The notes beneath the pieces were generated by a model, which saw only the letters and a list, made by a program, of their open reading frames with translations, was not told where the DNA came from and did not search any database. 64,000 nucleotides of DNA from an uncultured Prevotella sp. (lineage in GTDB: Bacteria > Bacteroidota > Bacteroidia > Bacteroidales > Bacteroidaceae), in the NCBI RefSeq assembly GCF_946404925.1, contig NZ_CAMJFM010000013.1, positions 19,990-83,989 of the forward strand, written 5' to 3'. Position 1 is the first letter of the stretch. Each line of letters begins with the position of its first letter. The translations under genes and the position numbers were made by a program. Positions 16,279 to 24,546 of this stretch are shown piece after piece.

Positions 16279-16845
16279 TTACTCCTTCACTCTCTGCAGG
16301 TAAGAACCGTCGCGGGTGTCAACCTGAATCAGGTCGCCCTCGTTGATGAACAGAGGAACGCGAACCTCAACACCAGTCTCAAGTGTAGCAGGCTTCAGGG
16401 TGTTTGTAGCGGTGTCGCCCTTTACACCAGGCTCAGAGTGAGTAACGCGGAGAATGGTCTTGACAGGCATCTCGGCGTAAAGGATAGTACCGTCGGTAGT
16501 ATCAGAAACAACCTCCACGATATCGCTCTCCTTCATGTACTCATGACCGATTACGAGCTCGTTGTCGATGGGGATCTGCTCGAAAGTCTCCTGATTCATG
16601 AAGATACGACCTGATTGGTCCTCATAGAGATACTGGTAAGGACGACGCTCGATGATAACGTCCTCGAGCTTCTCACCGATGTTGAAGCGACGCTCAAGTA
16701 CGCGACCGTCTGATACGTTCTTAACCTTGATAATCATGATGGTGTTACCCTTACCTGGCTTGCGGTGCTGGAAATCGATGCACACCCAAATGCCACCGTC
16801 CATGCGAATGGCGGTGCCTTTTTTAATGTCTTGTGAATTAATCAT
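16279..16845 (-). CDS. efp: Translation elongation factor P
   Basis: EF-P relieves ribosome stalling at polyproline stretches. The 188 residues have three beta-barrel domains, beginning with INSQDIKKGTAIRMDGGIWVC. The domain I loop reads FQHRKPGKGNT, so the modified position is Lys (usual context PGKGNA), which implies a lysine-type modification or none. The C-terminal signature GDLIQVDTRDGSYLQRVKE is present. It is first in the operon efp-GT2-radC-sufT-like-lpxH and has a -7 element 39 bp upstream, divergent to rpmH. Confidence 0.95.
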   Translation of the reverse strand: MINSQDIKKGTAIRMDGGIWVCIDFQHRKPGKGNTIMIIKVKNVSDGRVLERRFNIGEKLEDVIIERRPYQYLYEDQSGRIFMNQETFEQIPIDNELVIGHEYMKESDIVEVVSDTTDGTILYAEMPVKTILRVTHSEPGVKGDTATNTLKPATLETGVEVRVPLFINEGDLIQVDTRDGSYLQRVKE

Positions 16846-16883
16846 AAACCTTTAAAATGTTACTTTTATATCGTTTTCGGGTG

Positions 16884-16891
16884 CAAAGGTA
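16884..16891 (-). promoter_or_regulatory. -7 element of the efp operon promoter
   Basis: TACCTTTG on the minus strand matches TAnnTTTG and lies 39 bp before the efp ATG. It is back to back with the rpmH promoter. Confidence 0.6.
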
Positions 16892-16942
16892 CTGCTTTTT
16901 TGGAAAAAAACATAAAAAGTTTAGCTAAAAATCGTATAAAAT

Positions 16943-16973
16943 TTGCGTAATTCAAAAGAAATGAGTACTTTTG
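16943..16973 (+). promoter_or_regulatory. Promoter of rpmH
   Basis: The -33 TTG (16943-16945) is 20 bp from the -7 element TACTTTTG (16966-16973). The leader is about 44 nt long. Confidence 0.7.
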
Positions 16974-17020
16974 CACCCCAAATCGGTAAATAAATAACAA
17001 AATTAAATAAGTATATAACA

Positions 17021-17176
17021 ATGAAGAGAACATTTCAGCCACACAATCGTCGTCGTGTAAACAAGCACGGCTTCCGTGAGAGAATGGCCACCAAGAACGG
17101 TCGTCGAGTTCTGGCTGCTCGTCGTGCCAAGGGCCGTAAGAAGTTGACAGTTTCTGATGAGAATCACGGAAAGTAA
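17021..17176 (+). CDS. rpmH: 50S ribosomal protein L34
   Basis: A 51-residue, strongly basic protein starting [20 protein letters not shown], with the L34 signature (MKRTFQP...HGFR.RM.T..GR.VL..RR.KGR). The C-terminal TVSDENHGK tail is slightly longer than in most bacteria, as is usual in Bacteroidetes. It is a single-gene transcript with its own promoter and terminator. It is not next to dnaA or rnpA here. Confidence 0.97.
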   Translation: MKRTFQPHNRRRVNKHGFRERMATKNGRRVLAARRAKGRKKLTVSDENHGK

Positions 17177-17208
17177 TTCGGACGGGAACTTAGAAAATGA
17201 GTTAAAAT

Positions 17209-17250
17209 AGAAAGAAGTAGAGCGAAATCTTTGCTTCTTTCTGTTTTTTT
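17209..17250 (+). terminator. Intrinsic terminator after rpmH
   Basis: A 9-bp perfect stem (AGAAAGAAG / CTTCTTTCT) with a 16-nt loop is followed by TGTTTTTTT. The -33 TTG of the next promoter (17231-17233) lies inside the loop, so terminator and downstream promoter overlap. Confidence 0.75.
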
Positions 17251-17261
17251 ATATAACTTTG
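17231..17261 (+). promoter_or_regulatory. Promoter of the PASTA-rluA-ddl operon
   Basis: The -33 TTG (17231-17233) is 20 bp from the -7 element TAACTTTG (17254-17261). The first gene starts 21 bp later, at 17283. Confidence 0.65.
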
Positions 17262-17282
17262 CGTCCGAAAAGTGAAGTTAAG

Positions 17283-17930
17283 ATGAAAACAAAGGAATTC
17301 TTCGGTAAGTTCTGCAGCAAGTTTCTGATTGGAAACCTGATAGCCATGGTACTGGTTATCTTTGCTCTGCTGGTAGGTGTAAACTACGGACTCGATTGGT
17401 ATACCCATCATGGTGAGAGTATAAAGGTTCCTAACATCGAGGGTATGGATATTGACAAGGCCAGGGCTATGCTTGAGGAGAATGGGCTGATTATTGTTGT
17501 TACTGATTCGGGTTACAACAAACGCCTGCCTTCTGATTGTGTGTTGACTCAGAATCCCAGTGCAGGACTTACGGTTAAGTCGGGCCATACAATATATGTA
17601 ACGATTAATTCTTCAAACTCGCCAACGTTGTCTATCCCCGATGTGGTTGATAACTGTAGCTATCGCGAGGCTGAGGCTAAGCTTGTGTCACTGGGATTCA
17701 AGGTGTTGCCACCTCAGTATGTAACAGGCGAGAAGGATTGGGTGTATGGCATTTCGTGTAATGGTCGCAAGGTTTCTGTAGGCGAGCGTGTTTCTATCGA
17801 ACAGCCTCTTACACTGCTCATTGGCAGCGGTCAGTATGGTATGGACGAGGAGATTGGCATTGTTGAGCCAGAGTCACAGATGGAAGGCAGCAACAGCGAG
17901 GTCGACGATTTTGAGGAGGTAAAGGAATGA
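17283..17930 (+). CDS. PASTA-domain membrane protein without kinase
   Basis: A 215-residue protein with a short cytoplasmic tail, one transmembrane segment (LIGNLIAMVLVIFALLVGVNYG, about residues 16-37), then two PASTA repeats in the periplasm (IKVPNIEGMDIDKARAMLEE... and LSIPDVVDNCSYREAEAKLV...), and an acidic C-terminal tail. PASTA modules bind peptidoglycan fragments in other proteins. Unlike PknB-type proteins there is no kinase domain. The ATG at 17283 is chosen because an upstream in-frame start at 17259 is inside the -7 promoter element. Its stop overlaps the start of the pseudouridine synthase (ATGA), and ddl follows, consistent with a cell-wall role. Confidence 0.85.
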   Translation: MKTKEFFGKFCSKFLIGNLIAMVLVIFALLVGVNYGLDWYTHHGESIKVPNIEGMDIDKARAMLEENGLIIVVTDSGYNKRLPSDCVLTQNPSAGLTVKSGHTIYVTINSSNSPTLSIPDVVDNCSYREAEAKLVSLGFKVLPPQYVTGEKDWVYGISCNGRKVSVGERVSIEQPLTLLIGSGQYGMDEEIGIVEPESQMEGSNSEVDDFEEVKE

Positions 17931-18961
17931 CGAACGATACCGATTTCGAGGAGCAGGAAGAACTGCTGTACGAGCACTTCCGTATGGAGGTTGATAAAGG
18001 ACAGGTGCCGATACGCATCGACAAGTACCTGTCCGAGCATCAGCCACACTCCAGTCGTAACCGTATCCAGAAGGCTGCGGATGCCGGTTTCATACATGTT
18101 AACGACAAACCTGTTAAGAGTAATTACAAGGTTCGCCCGGGCGATATCGTTACGCTCATGCTCGATCGTCCGCATTACGATACAACGATTGAGCCCGAGG
18201 ATATTCCACTTGAGGTGGTTTACGAGGACGACGACCTGATGGTGATTAACAAACCTGCAGGTATGGTGGTTCATCCTGGTTGTGGAAACTTCAATGGCAC
18301 ATTGGTAAACGCCATCGCGTGGCACCTGAAGGATCTGGCCAGCTATGATCCTAACGACCCTGAGGTGGGATTGGTTCATCGTATAGATAAGGATACCAGC
18401 GGACTACTTGTTGTGGCTAAGACTCCCGATGCCAAGACATCGCTGGGCAAGCAGTTCTTCAACAAAACCACTCATCGCAGTTATAACGCTTTGGTGTGGG
18501 GAAACTTTGTGGAAGACGAGGGTAGGATTGAGGGCAATATCGGTCGCGATCCTAAGGATCGCCTGCGTATGGAAGTCTTTCCACCTGACTCTGAGATAGG
18601 TAAGCCTGCTGTTACCCACTACAGAGTGATGGAACGATACGGATATGTAACATTGGTAGAGTGTATCCTCGAGACAGGACGTACCCACCAGATACGTGCT
18701 CACATGAAGCACATAGGTCATCCGCTGTTTTCCGATGAACGCTATGGTGGCACCGAACTGCTCAGGGGCGAGCGTACGGCCAGCTATAAGGCTTACATAC
18801 AGAACTGCTTCAAGCTCTGTCCGCGTCAGGTGCTGCATGCCAAGACGCTGGGCTTTGTGCATCCCACTACAGGCCAGCAGATGGACTTTACGTCAGAGTG
18901 GCCCGAGGATATGACAGCCCTGATTGATAAATGGCGAAACTATATAAAGTTTAAGAATTGA
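17927..18961 (+). CDS. RluA-family pseudouridine synthase (RluD-like)
   Basis: A 344-residue rRNA-modifying enzyme. An N-terminal S4 RNA-binding domain (IRIDKYLSEHQPHSSRNRIQ, about residues 28-90) is followed by the catalytic domain with GLVHRIDKDTSGLLVVAKT, which holds the catalytic Asp of the HR(L/I)D motif, and later ETGRTHQIRAHMKHIGHPL. This is the RluD/RluA architecture. The target uridines cannot be read from sequence. Its start overlaps the previous stop by 4 nt. ddl follows 25 bp later across a heptamer array. Confidence 0.93.
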   Translation: MTNDTDFEEQEELLYEHFRMEVDKGQVPIRIDKYLSEHQPHSSRNRIQKAADAGFIHVNDKPVKSNYKVRPGDIVTLMLDRPHYDTTIEPEDIPLEVVYEDDDLMVINKPAGMVVHPGCGNFNGTLVNAIAWHLKDLASYDPNDPEVGLVHRIDKDTSGLLVVAKTPDAKTSLGKQFFNKTTHRSYNALVWGNFVEDEGRIEGNIGRDPKDRLRMEVFPPDSEIGKPAVTHYRVMERYGYVTLVECILETGRTHQIRAHMKHIGHPLFSDERYGGTELLRGERTASYKAYIQNCFKLCPRQVLHAKTLGFVHPTTGQQMDFTSEWPEDMTALIDKWRNYIKFKN

Positions 18962-18978
18962 GAATTTAGAATTAAGAG
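18951..18978 (+). repeat. Heptamer array before ddl
   Basis: Four 7-nt units of the form TTNAGAA span the end of the pseudouridine synthase gene and the gap before ddl, ending 8 bp before the ddl ATG. They take the place of a ribosome-binding site. Confidence 0.65.
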
Positions 18979-18986
18979 ATAAAACA

Positions 18987-19979
18987 ATGGAAAATTTGAA
19001 GAGAACTATTGCCATCGTGTGTGGTGGCGATTCATCAGAACATGATGTTTCTCTGCGCTCGGCACAGGGACTTTACTCCTTCTTCGATAAGGAGCGCTAC
19101 AATGTGTATATTGTTGACGTAAAGGGTCAGGACTGGCACGTGGAACTGCCCGATGGCACTACAGCCAAAATCGATAAGAACGACTTCTCGTTTATCGAGA
19201 ACGGCGAGGCTAAGTTGTTCGACTATGCATATATCACCATTCATGGCACACCGGGCGAGAATGGTCTGCTGCAGGGCTACTTCGATCTGATTGGTCTGCC
19301 ATATAGCACTAGTGGTGTGCTGGTTGAGGCTATGACTTTCGATAAGTTCGTGCTGAACCAGTATCTGCGTGGCTATGGCGTTTGCGTGGCCGACTCACTG
19401 CTGATTCGTAAGGGCTACGAGGAGCTTGTAGGCGATGATGAGATTGAGGAGCGTATTGGTATGCCTTGTTTCGTAAAACCTGCTGCCGATGGTTCTTCGT
19501 TCGGCGTATCAAAGGTTAAGAACAAGGATCAGTTGGCTCCTGCCATCCGCAAGGCTATGCTCGAGAGTCCTGAGATTATGGTAGAGGCATTCCTGGAGGG
19601 AACCGAGATTTCTATAGGTGTTTATAAGACCAAGGAGAAGTCGGTTGTTCTGCCTGCTACAGAGGTTGTTACCACCAATGAGTTCTTCGATTACGATGCC
19701 AAGTACAACGGTCAGGTTCAGGAGATTACACCAGCCCGTTTGCCCGAGGATGTTACCGAGCGTGTTCGTCAAATCACCTCTCATATCTACGACATCCTGC
19801 ACTGCAATGGTATCATCCGTATCGATTATATCATCTCGAAGGAGGGCAAGATTTCGATGCTCGAGGTGAACACCACACCTGGTATGACTGCCACCAGCTT
19901 CATTCCACAGCAGGTTAAGGCTGCAGGCCTCTCAATGACAGATGTACTGACTGAAATAGTTGAGAATCAATTCAATTGA
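18987..19979 (+). CDS. ddl: D-alanine--D-alanine ligase
   Basis: Ddl makes D-Ala-D-Ala, the substrate of MurF. It is an ATP-grasp enzyme of 330 residues: IVCGGDSSEHDVSLRSAQ at the N-terminus, HGTPGENGLLQGYFDLIGLPYSTSGV, the ATP-binding CFVKPAADGSSFGVSKV, and the Mg site LEVNTTPGMTATSFIPQQ near the end. The Tyr of the omega loop region is present (EFFDYDAKYNGQVQEITPA). It is cotranscribed with the PASTA protein and the pseudouridine synthase. Confidence 0.96.
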   Translation: MENLKRTIAIVCGGDSSEHDVSLRSAQGLYSFFDKERYNVYIVDVKGQDWHVELPDGTTAKIDKNDFSFIENGEAKLFDYAYITIHGTPGENGLLQGYFDLIGLPYSTSGVLVEAMTFDKFVLNQYLRGYGVCVADSLLIRKGYEELVGDDEIEERIGMPCFVKPAADGSSFGVSKVKNKDQLAPAIRKAMLESPEIMVEAFLEGTEISIGVYKTKEKSVVLPATEVVTTNEFFDYDAKYNGQVQEITPARLPEDVTERVRQITSHIYDILHCNGIIRIDYIISKEGKISMLEVNTTPGMTATSFIPQQVKAAGLSMTDVLTEIVENQFN

Positions 19980-19994
19980 TAATTGACAATTATG
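19974..19994 (+). repeat. Heptamer array at the acyltransferase start
   Basis: Three 7-nt units (AATTGAT and variants) join the end of ddl to the next gene; the third contains its ATG (19992). Confidence 0.55.
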
Positions 19995-21146
19995 AATACC
20001 GAGAGAGCGGAGTTTGATGCGATTAGGCCTTATGAGGCCGGGGAGATGAAACTGGCTTTCGATGAGCTTCTTGCCGATCGCCAGTTCCAGTTGGTGCTGA
20101 AGAGCTTTGCACCTTGGCTGCCAAAGTCATTGCGCAATGGATTGCTACGTCTGGCATTTACCGGCGTAAAAACACCACTTGACTTCCAGAAGCGATTCAT
20201 GAAGCCAGTAGTGAAATACATCATGCGCAAGCATACCGATGGCTGTAAAATCATCGACTCTTCGATCGCTCCATACGATAAGAGCGAGCGCTATACCTTT
20301 GTGAGCAATCATAGAGATATCGTGCTCGATTCTGCGTTTCTCGATGTTTTGCTCATAGATGCCGGCTATCCTACTACCGTTGAGATAGGTATTGGCGATA
20401 ACCTGCTCATCTATCCATGGATCAAGCGTCTGGTTCGCATGAACAAGGCGTTCACCGTGCGCCGTGGTCTTTCGCTTCGCGAAACGTTGGCAGCATCGCA
20501 GCTGATGAGCCGTTACATCCACTATGCTGTTTCCACTAAGCGCGAGAATATCTGGATTGCGCAGCGCGAGGGCCGAGCCAAGGATTCAAGCGATCACACG
20601 CAGGATGCTGTGCTCAAGATGCTGGCTATGGGTGGCGACCTTAAAGAGTTGAACATCGTACCGCTCACTATCAGCTACGAGTTCGATCCTTGCGATTATC
20701 TCAAGGCACAGGAGTTCCAGCAGAAGCGAGATAACCCTGCCTTCAAGAAGAGCAAGCAGGATGATCTCGACAACATGAAAACGGGTATCTTCGGCTATAA
20801 GGGTCGGGTGGTATATCGCCCTGCAGCACCTATCAATACTTGGATTGATGAACTGTCTGAGTTGCCTAAGACAGAGTGGTTTAAGGCGCTTGCAGAGCGT
20901 ATGGATCGCGAGATACATCGCGGCTACGAACTCTATCCTTGCAACTACATAGCCCTTGATGAGTTGAACGGTGATAATGCCAATGCTGCTCATTACACTG
21001 ATGCCGACAAGAAACGTTTTGAGCAATATCTGGCTGGTCAGATGGCTAAGATTCAGATTCCCAACAAGGACGAGGCGTTCCTTCGCGAGCGTATGCTAAC
21101 TATGTATGCCAACCCCGTTAGAAACTTTTTGAAGGTGAGAGAGTGA
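19992..21146 (+). CDS. Glycerolipid-type acyltransferase (PlsC-like)
   Basis: A 384-residue member of the lysophosphatidate/glycerol-phosphate acyltransferase superfamily. The first motif is SNHRDIVLDSAFLD, where the His-Asp spacing is five residues rather than the classical HX4D. The downstream block WIAQREGRAKDSSDHTQ corresponds to the glycerol-phosphate binding motif, and LNIVPLTISYEFDPCDY to the later proline-containing motif. The protein is longer than typical PlsC, with an extra C-terminal part. It probably acylates a lipid at the inner membrane face. The ATG at 19992 lies in a heptamer array; a TTG at 19983 is also in frame. The last codons lie in the octamer array at 21139. Confidence 0.82.
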   Translation: MNTERAEFDAIRPYEAGEMKLAFDELLADRQFQLVLKSFAPWLPKSLRNGLLRLAFTGVKTPLDFQKRFMKPVVKYIMRKHTDGCKIIDSSIAPYDKSERYTFVSNHRDIVLDSAFLDVLLIDAGYPTTVEIGIGDNLLIYPWIKRLVRMNKAFTVRRGLSLRETLAASQLMSRYIHYAVSTKRENIWIAQREGRAKDSSDHTQDAVLKMLAMGGDLKELNIVPLTISYEFDPCDYLKAQEFQQKRDNPAFKKSKQDDLDNMKTGIFGYKGRVVYRPAAPINTWIDELSELPKTEWFKALAERMDREIHRGYELYPCNYIALDELNGDNANAAHYTDADKKRFEQYLAGQMAKIQIPNKDEAFLRERMLTMYANPVRNFLKVRE

Positions 21147-21170
21147 GAAAGTGAAAAGGTGAGATTATGA
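21139..21170 (+). repeat. Octamer array between acyltransferase and NigD-like gene
   Basis: About four 8-nt units of the type GTGAGAAA cover the last codons of the acyltransferase and the start of the next gene. It is the same family as the array at 6226-6254 (complementary strand). Confidence 0.6.
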
Positions 21171-21886
21171 GAATGACGGATACATACAAGATAAGATGTT
21201 GGTGGCAGATGATTCTGCTGCCCCTTCTCACTTTCTCACTTCCTCACCTCCTCACCCTCTTACTTCTCTCCTCATGTACTCGCGATTCGTACGAGAAGGG
21301 TGAGGGTGAATATTCCTATCTGCGTGGCGATTTTGCTGAGGCCTTTGTAAATAGCAACAGGCAGATAACCAGGATTGTTACCGACGATGGCGATGAGCTT
21401 GACCTTACTGCTCCCGTTACAGCATCGTGGGCAGATGAGCCCGACACTACCTATCGTTGCCGCCTATATTATAATAAGGTGGAAAACAAGGCCGAGGTGT
21501 TGTCGATAGGCGAGGTGCCCTGTCTCACGGTGCATCCTCTTCCTGAGTTCGAGGTGCCCCTAGTCACCGATCCTGTTACGTTCGAGAGCACTTGGATGAG
21601 TAAGAACGGCCGCTATCTTAACGTCAGCATTCTGATTAAGACAGGTGTTACCAATGATACTTCAGCCATCCAGTCGTTGGGCTTCGTCACCGACACTATC
21701 ATCACGCATCCCGACAACAAGAAAATCCGCCATATCATCATGCATCACGACCAGGCTAACGTGCCCGAGCATTACTCTACTCAGATCTACATGAGTATCC
21801 CTACAGAACAAATTGATGCCGATTCAGTTCGAATCAGCATCAACTCCTACGATGGTGAGGTGGTTGCCAAGCACTGTGTCCATTAA
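21167..21886 (+). CDS. NigD-like putative lipoprotein
   Basis: A 239-residue lipoprotein with an unusually long hydrophobic leader ending in the lipobox LLSSC. The leader (LLTFSLPHLLTLLLLSS) is encoded by an octamer array of the CTCACTTC type (21226-21270), so repeat slippage would change the signal peptide frame. After an acidic stretch, the mature protein is beta-rich with a small N-terminal barrel-like part and a C-terminal sandwich, resembling NigD-like proteins of Bacteroidetes. That family call is tentative. It ends by overlapping the convergent GH31 gene by 4 nt (TTAA serves both stops). Confidence 0.7.
   Translation: MRMTDTYKIRCWWQMILLPLLTFSLPHLLTLLLLSSCTRDSYEKGEGEYSYLRGDFAEAFVNSNRQITRIVTDDGDELDLTAPVTASWADEPDTTYRCRLYYNKVENKAEVLSIGEVPCLTVHPLPEFEVPLVTDPVTFESTWMSKNGRYLNVSILIKTGVTNDTSAIQSLGFVTDTIITHPDNKKIRHIIMHHDQANVPEHYSTQIYMSIPTEQIDADSVRISINSYDGEVVAKHCVH
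21226..21270 (+). repeat. Octamer array coding the signal peptide of the NigD-like protein
   Basis: Five to six 8-nt units of the type CTCACTTT/CTCACCTC lie inside the leader-peptide codons. The unit is the complement of the one in the array just upstream at 21139-21170. Confidence 0.6.
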
Positions 21887-24144
21887 TTAGCTTTGTATTC
21901 CTTGTTCACCACCGCATTCCACTCTATCTGGTCTGTGCGCTGGGCTAATGGTGCGTGTGGTATCACGCTGCCATCCTTTACCAGTATGATGGCGGGTATC
22001 TTGCCTGCCTCAATAGTCTGATAACCGCCCTCATAAACCTTGCCTGTCTGATAGTCGATCCACTTACCCTTTGGCAGATACACGTTGCGGCTGTTGCCAC
22101 TCTCCAGCAGCGGTGCCACCAGCATCTTCGATCCGAACATATACTCATCTTCCACATACCATGCACCCTGGTCGTGCGGGAACTCTACCAATAGGGCACG
22201 CACCATAGGCAGTCCCAGTTTTGAACACTCCTTGGCCTGCTCCCAGATGTATGGCATCAGTTTGTACTTCATCTCGGCACACTCGCGGAAGGCGTCGGTA
22301 AACGATTCTGATATCAGCCATGGTTCTGTGGGCGGTGCACCGTGGGCACGGGTGTGACTGCTCAGGAATCCGAATGGCAGCCAGCGGCGATAGATATCCT
22401 CGGGCGATGCTGTCACGAATCCGCCCATGTCGTGACTCCAGAACGAGAATCCGCTCAGTCCAAAACTCAGTCCGCCACGTAGGTCGCCTAGCATGCCGGT
22501 GTTGGTGGTGGCAGCATCGCCGCCCCAGTGCAGGGCGTAACGCTGACTGCCAGCCCATGCCGAGCGGGCCCAGATGATGCCTTCGCCGGGATGGTTGCGC
22601 TCCACAACCTCCCACAGGGCTTTGTTGTAACGCAGTGGATACAGGTTGTGCTCATATAGTCCTCCCTTGCCGCTGTGATAGAAACCATTGTAAGGTGCAG
22701 CCTCGCCAAAGTCGCACTTGATGGTCGACACACCTTGTTTCATCAGGCCCTCTATCTTCTGCTGATACCAGCTGACGGTCTCAGGGTTCGAGAAGTCGAG
22801 TATTGCATCCTCCACAGGCATGCCGCCGGCAGCATTCTTCACGTGCAGCCCTTTGTCGATAATCTCGTTGAAGAATCGGTTCTTCGGGGTGAAGTATGGC
22901 AGCTGCCACAGACAAGTGTGGAAACCGTCCTTGGCCAGTTGCTTCAGCATCTTTACGGGATTCTCGAAACGATCCTTGGCAAACTGGTAGTCGCACTGCC
23001 AGTCAACACCAAACCATCCTGTGTCAAAGTGTATCACGTCGGCAGGTATGCGGTTGGCTCTCAGTTGGCGGGCTATCTCCAGACCTTCCTGCTGCGAGAA
23101 ATAGGTGATGCGGCTCATCCATGTGCCAAAGCTCCACAGTGGAGGCAGGGGCGACTTGCCGGTAATCTCGGTGTATTCGTACAGGATGTCCTTAGGCTCG
23201 CCCAGAAACACAAAGAAGTCCATTTGTTCATCGGCCATAAACAGACGGTCGGCACCGATGTATGATGCGCCGAAGTCGCAGGTCACAGGGGCAGATGTGT
23301 GCATGAAGATACCATAGCCGCGATTCGAGAAGAAGAATGGCACGGGCTTATATTGTCCGTCGGTCTCGGGGCCTTGTGGGTCGGTCACACTCAGATGCAC
23401 CTTCTGTCCTACCTTATTAAGAGAGGTGAACGATTCGCCGCAACCATAGATGCGCTCGCCCGGTGCCAGTGTCAGCACGGGGTTGATGCTACGCGAGTTG
23501 TCCGATCCGCGCTTGATGAACGAGAATGGCTGCAGCTTTACCTGACTCGAGTCGTTGTCGATAATGTGGCGTGTCTGTGTCAGCACCTTGCCGTTGGCAT
23601 CCTTGATTACTATTCGCCAAGGATACTTTTTGATCTCTATACTGCCAAAGTCTGATGTGTATCTGATGGCGTCGCTGCTTTGTGTGGTGCGCCACATCTG
23701 TCCGTTGCCTTTGGCCTTGAATCCGTCGCAGAACATCACGTCCTCCTGGTCGGTATTATTCGGCTCCACAGGGGTGGTCAGCATGCGGATACGGGCGGTT
23801 CTGGGGGTGATGAACTCAATCTTGATCTTCAGGTTTGGGTCGTTGTCGTAGGCAGCATCTGGAAAGTCCAGCTGCTGCAGTCTTACGGGCCAGTAACCGT
23901 TCAGGTTGAATGCCTGTCGTGGCGACATCCTGTAGCGTTTCCATTGTACCAGTCCCTCGCCCTTGGCTGCGTTGAAGCTCACCAGCGAGTCGGCAAAAAA
24001 GTAGGTATTCGACAAGTCGTAGAAATCGGTCGACATGTCTTTTTGCATACACTGCAGGTACTGCACGCCTGCGTTGGTCTGGATTTGTGCTGCTGCGAAG
24101 CCCGTCCACAGTGTAGCACACACGATTGATATAATCCGTTTCAT
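21883..24144 (-). CDS. Glycoside hydrolase family 31, probable alpha-xylosidase
   Basis: A 753-residue exported GH31 enzyme (signal peptide MKRIISIVCATLWTGFAAAQ). The architecture is an N-terminal beta-sandwich, then the catalytic barrel from about residue 260, then a C-terminal sandwich. The nucleophile is Asp478 in IKCDFGEAAPY, matching the KTDFGE context of YicI-type alpha-xylosidases. The acid/base is Asp543 in LHWGGDAATT. WARSAWAGSQRY and FWSHDMGGF are also typical. It would remove alpha-1,6-xylose from xyloglucan oligosaccharides in the periplasm; the substrate is inferred from family and the nearby GH9 and SusCD genes. It is transcribed divergently from susC. Confidence 0.9.
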   Translation of the reverse strand: MKRIISIVCATLWTGFAAAQIQTNAGVQYLQCMQKDMSTDFYDLSNTYFFADSLVSFNAAKGEGLVQWKRYRMSPRQAFNLNGYWPVRLQQLDFPDAAYDNDPNLKIKIEFITPRTARIRMLTTPVEPNNTDQEDVMFCDGFKAKGNGQMWRTTQSSDAIRYTSDFGSIEIKKYPWRIVIKDANGKVLTQTRHIIDNDSSQVKLQPFSFIKRGSDNSRSINPVLTLAPGERIYGCGESFTSLNKVGQKVHLSVTDPQGPETDGQYKPVPFFFSNRGYGIFMHTSAPVTCDFGASYIGADRLFMADEQMDFFVFLGEPKDILYEYTEITGKSPLPPLWSFGTWMSRITYFSQQEGLEIARQLRANRIPADVIHFDTGWFGVDWQCDYQFAKDRFENPVKMLKQLAKDGFHTCLWQLPYFTPKNRFFNEIIDKGLHVKNAAGGMPVEDAILDFSNPETVSWYQQKIEGLMKQGVSTIKCDFGEAAPYNGFYHSGKGGLYEHNLYPLRYNKALWEVVERNHPGEGIIWARSAWAGSQRYALHWGGDAATTNTGMLGDLRGGLSFGLSGFSFWSHDMGGFVTASPEDIYRRWLPFGFLSSHTRAHGAPPTEPWLISESFTDAFRECAEMKYKLMPYIWEQAKECSKLGLPMVRALLVEFPHDQGAWYVEDEYMFGSKMLVAPLLESGNSRNVYLPKGKWIDYQTGKVYEGGYQTIEAGKIPAIILVKDGSVIPHAPLAQRTDQIEWNAVVNKEYKAN

Positions 24145-24182
24145 ATATTGAAGTTTTATGCTTTAGATTGATAATTCGTTTG

Positions 24183-24190
24183 CAAAAATA
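24183..24190 (-). promoter_or_regulatory. -7 element of the GH31 promoter
   Basis: TATTTTTG on the minus strand matches TAnnTTTG and lies 38 bp before the GH31 ATG. Confidence 0.5.
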
Positions 24191-24304
24191 CGCATAATTG
24201 CTAATATGTCCAAATCTTTTATGGTACGATTTTGCTCATTTTACGTACTTGATGTGCTAAAAACTAGATTTTGGCAAAATAGTATCAGTATTTATCAACA
24301 TAAA

Positions 24305-24338
24305 TTGTTTTTTATTTTATTTTTTTTGTTTATCTTTG
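24305..24338 (+). promoter_or_regulatory. Promoter of the susCD operon
   Basis: The -7 element TATCTTTG (24331-24338) is preceded by a TTG at 24305-24307, 23 bp away, in a very T-rich stretch. The transcript leader before susC is about 200 nt. The 24145-24546 gap between GH31 and susC holds this promoter, the GH31 promoter and the short ORF at 24391. Confidence 0.65.
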
Positions 24339-24390
24339 CCCCCGAATTAGAATCTATGAATTCAATTTCAACTATAACTATATAACTCAA

Positions 24391-24465
24391 ATGAAACGAA
24401 CTTATGACCCAAAACAATTCATCCTAACAAGAAGTTTCGCGTACCTATATAAATATAAGACGTGA
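24391..24465 (+). CDS. Possible 24-residue leader ORF in the susC 5' UTR
   Basis: An ATG in an A-rich context (ACTCAAATGAAACG) opens a 24-codon frame ending at TGA 24463-24465, inside the roughly 200-nt susC leader. The peptide would be basic and aromatic: it starts MKRTYDPKQF and ends YLYKYKT. A weak hairpin (GAGGA/TCCTC, 24471-24491) follows at once. It may be a regulatory leader peptide or chance; no terminator-like T run follows the hairpin. Confidence 0.3.
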   Translation: MKRTYDPKQFILTRSFAYLYKYKT

Positions 24466-24546
24466 AAACGGAGGAGTCTGTTTGTATCCTCTAAAAAACT
24501 AAAACAGTGTATATTACAAACCAATTAATCAGTTAAATACTTAAGT

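Noticed and set aside
24466..24500. Transcription attenuator before susC
   Set aside because: The GAGGA/TCCTC hairpin has only five pairs and is followed by A-rich, not T-rich, sequence on the plus strand.
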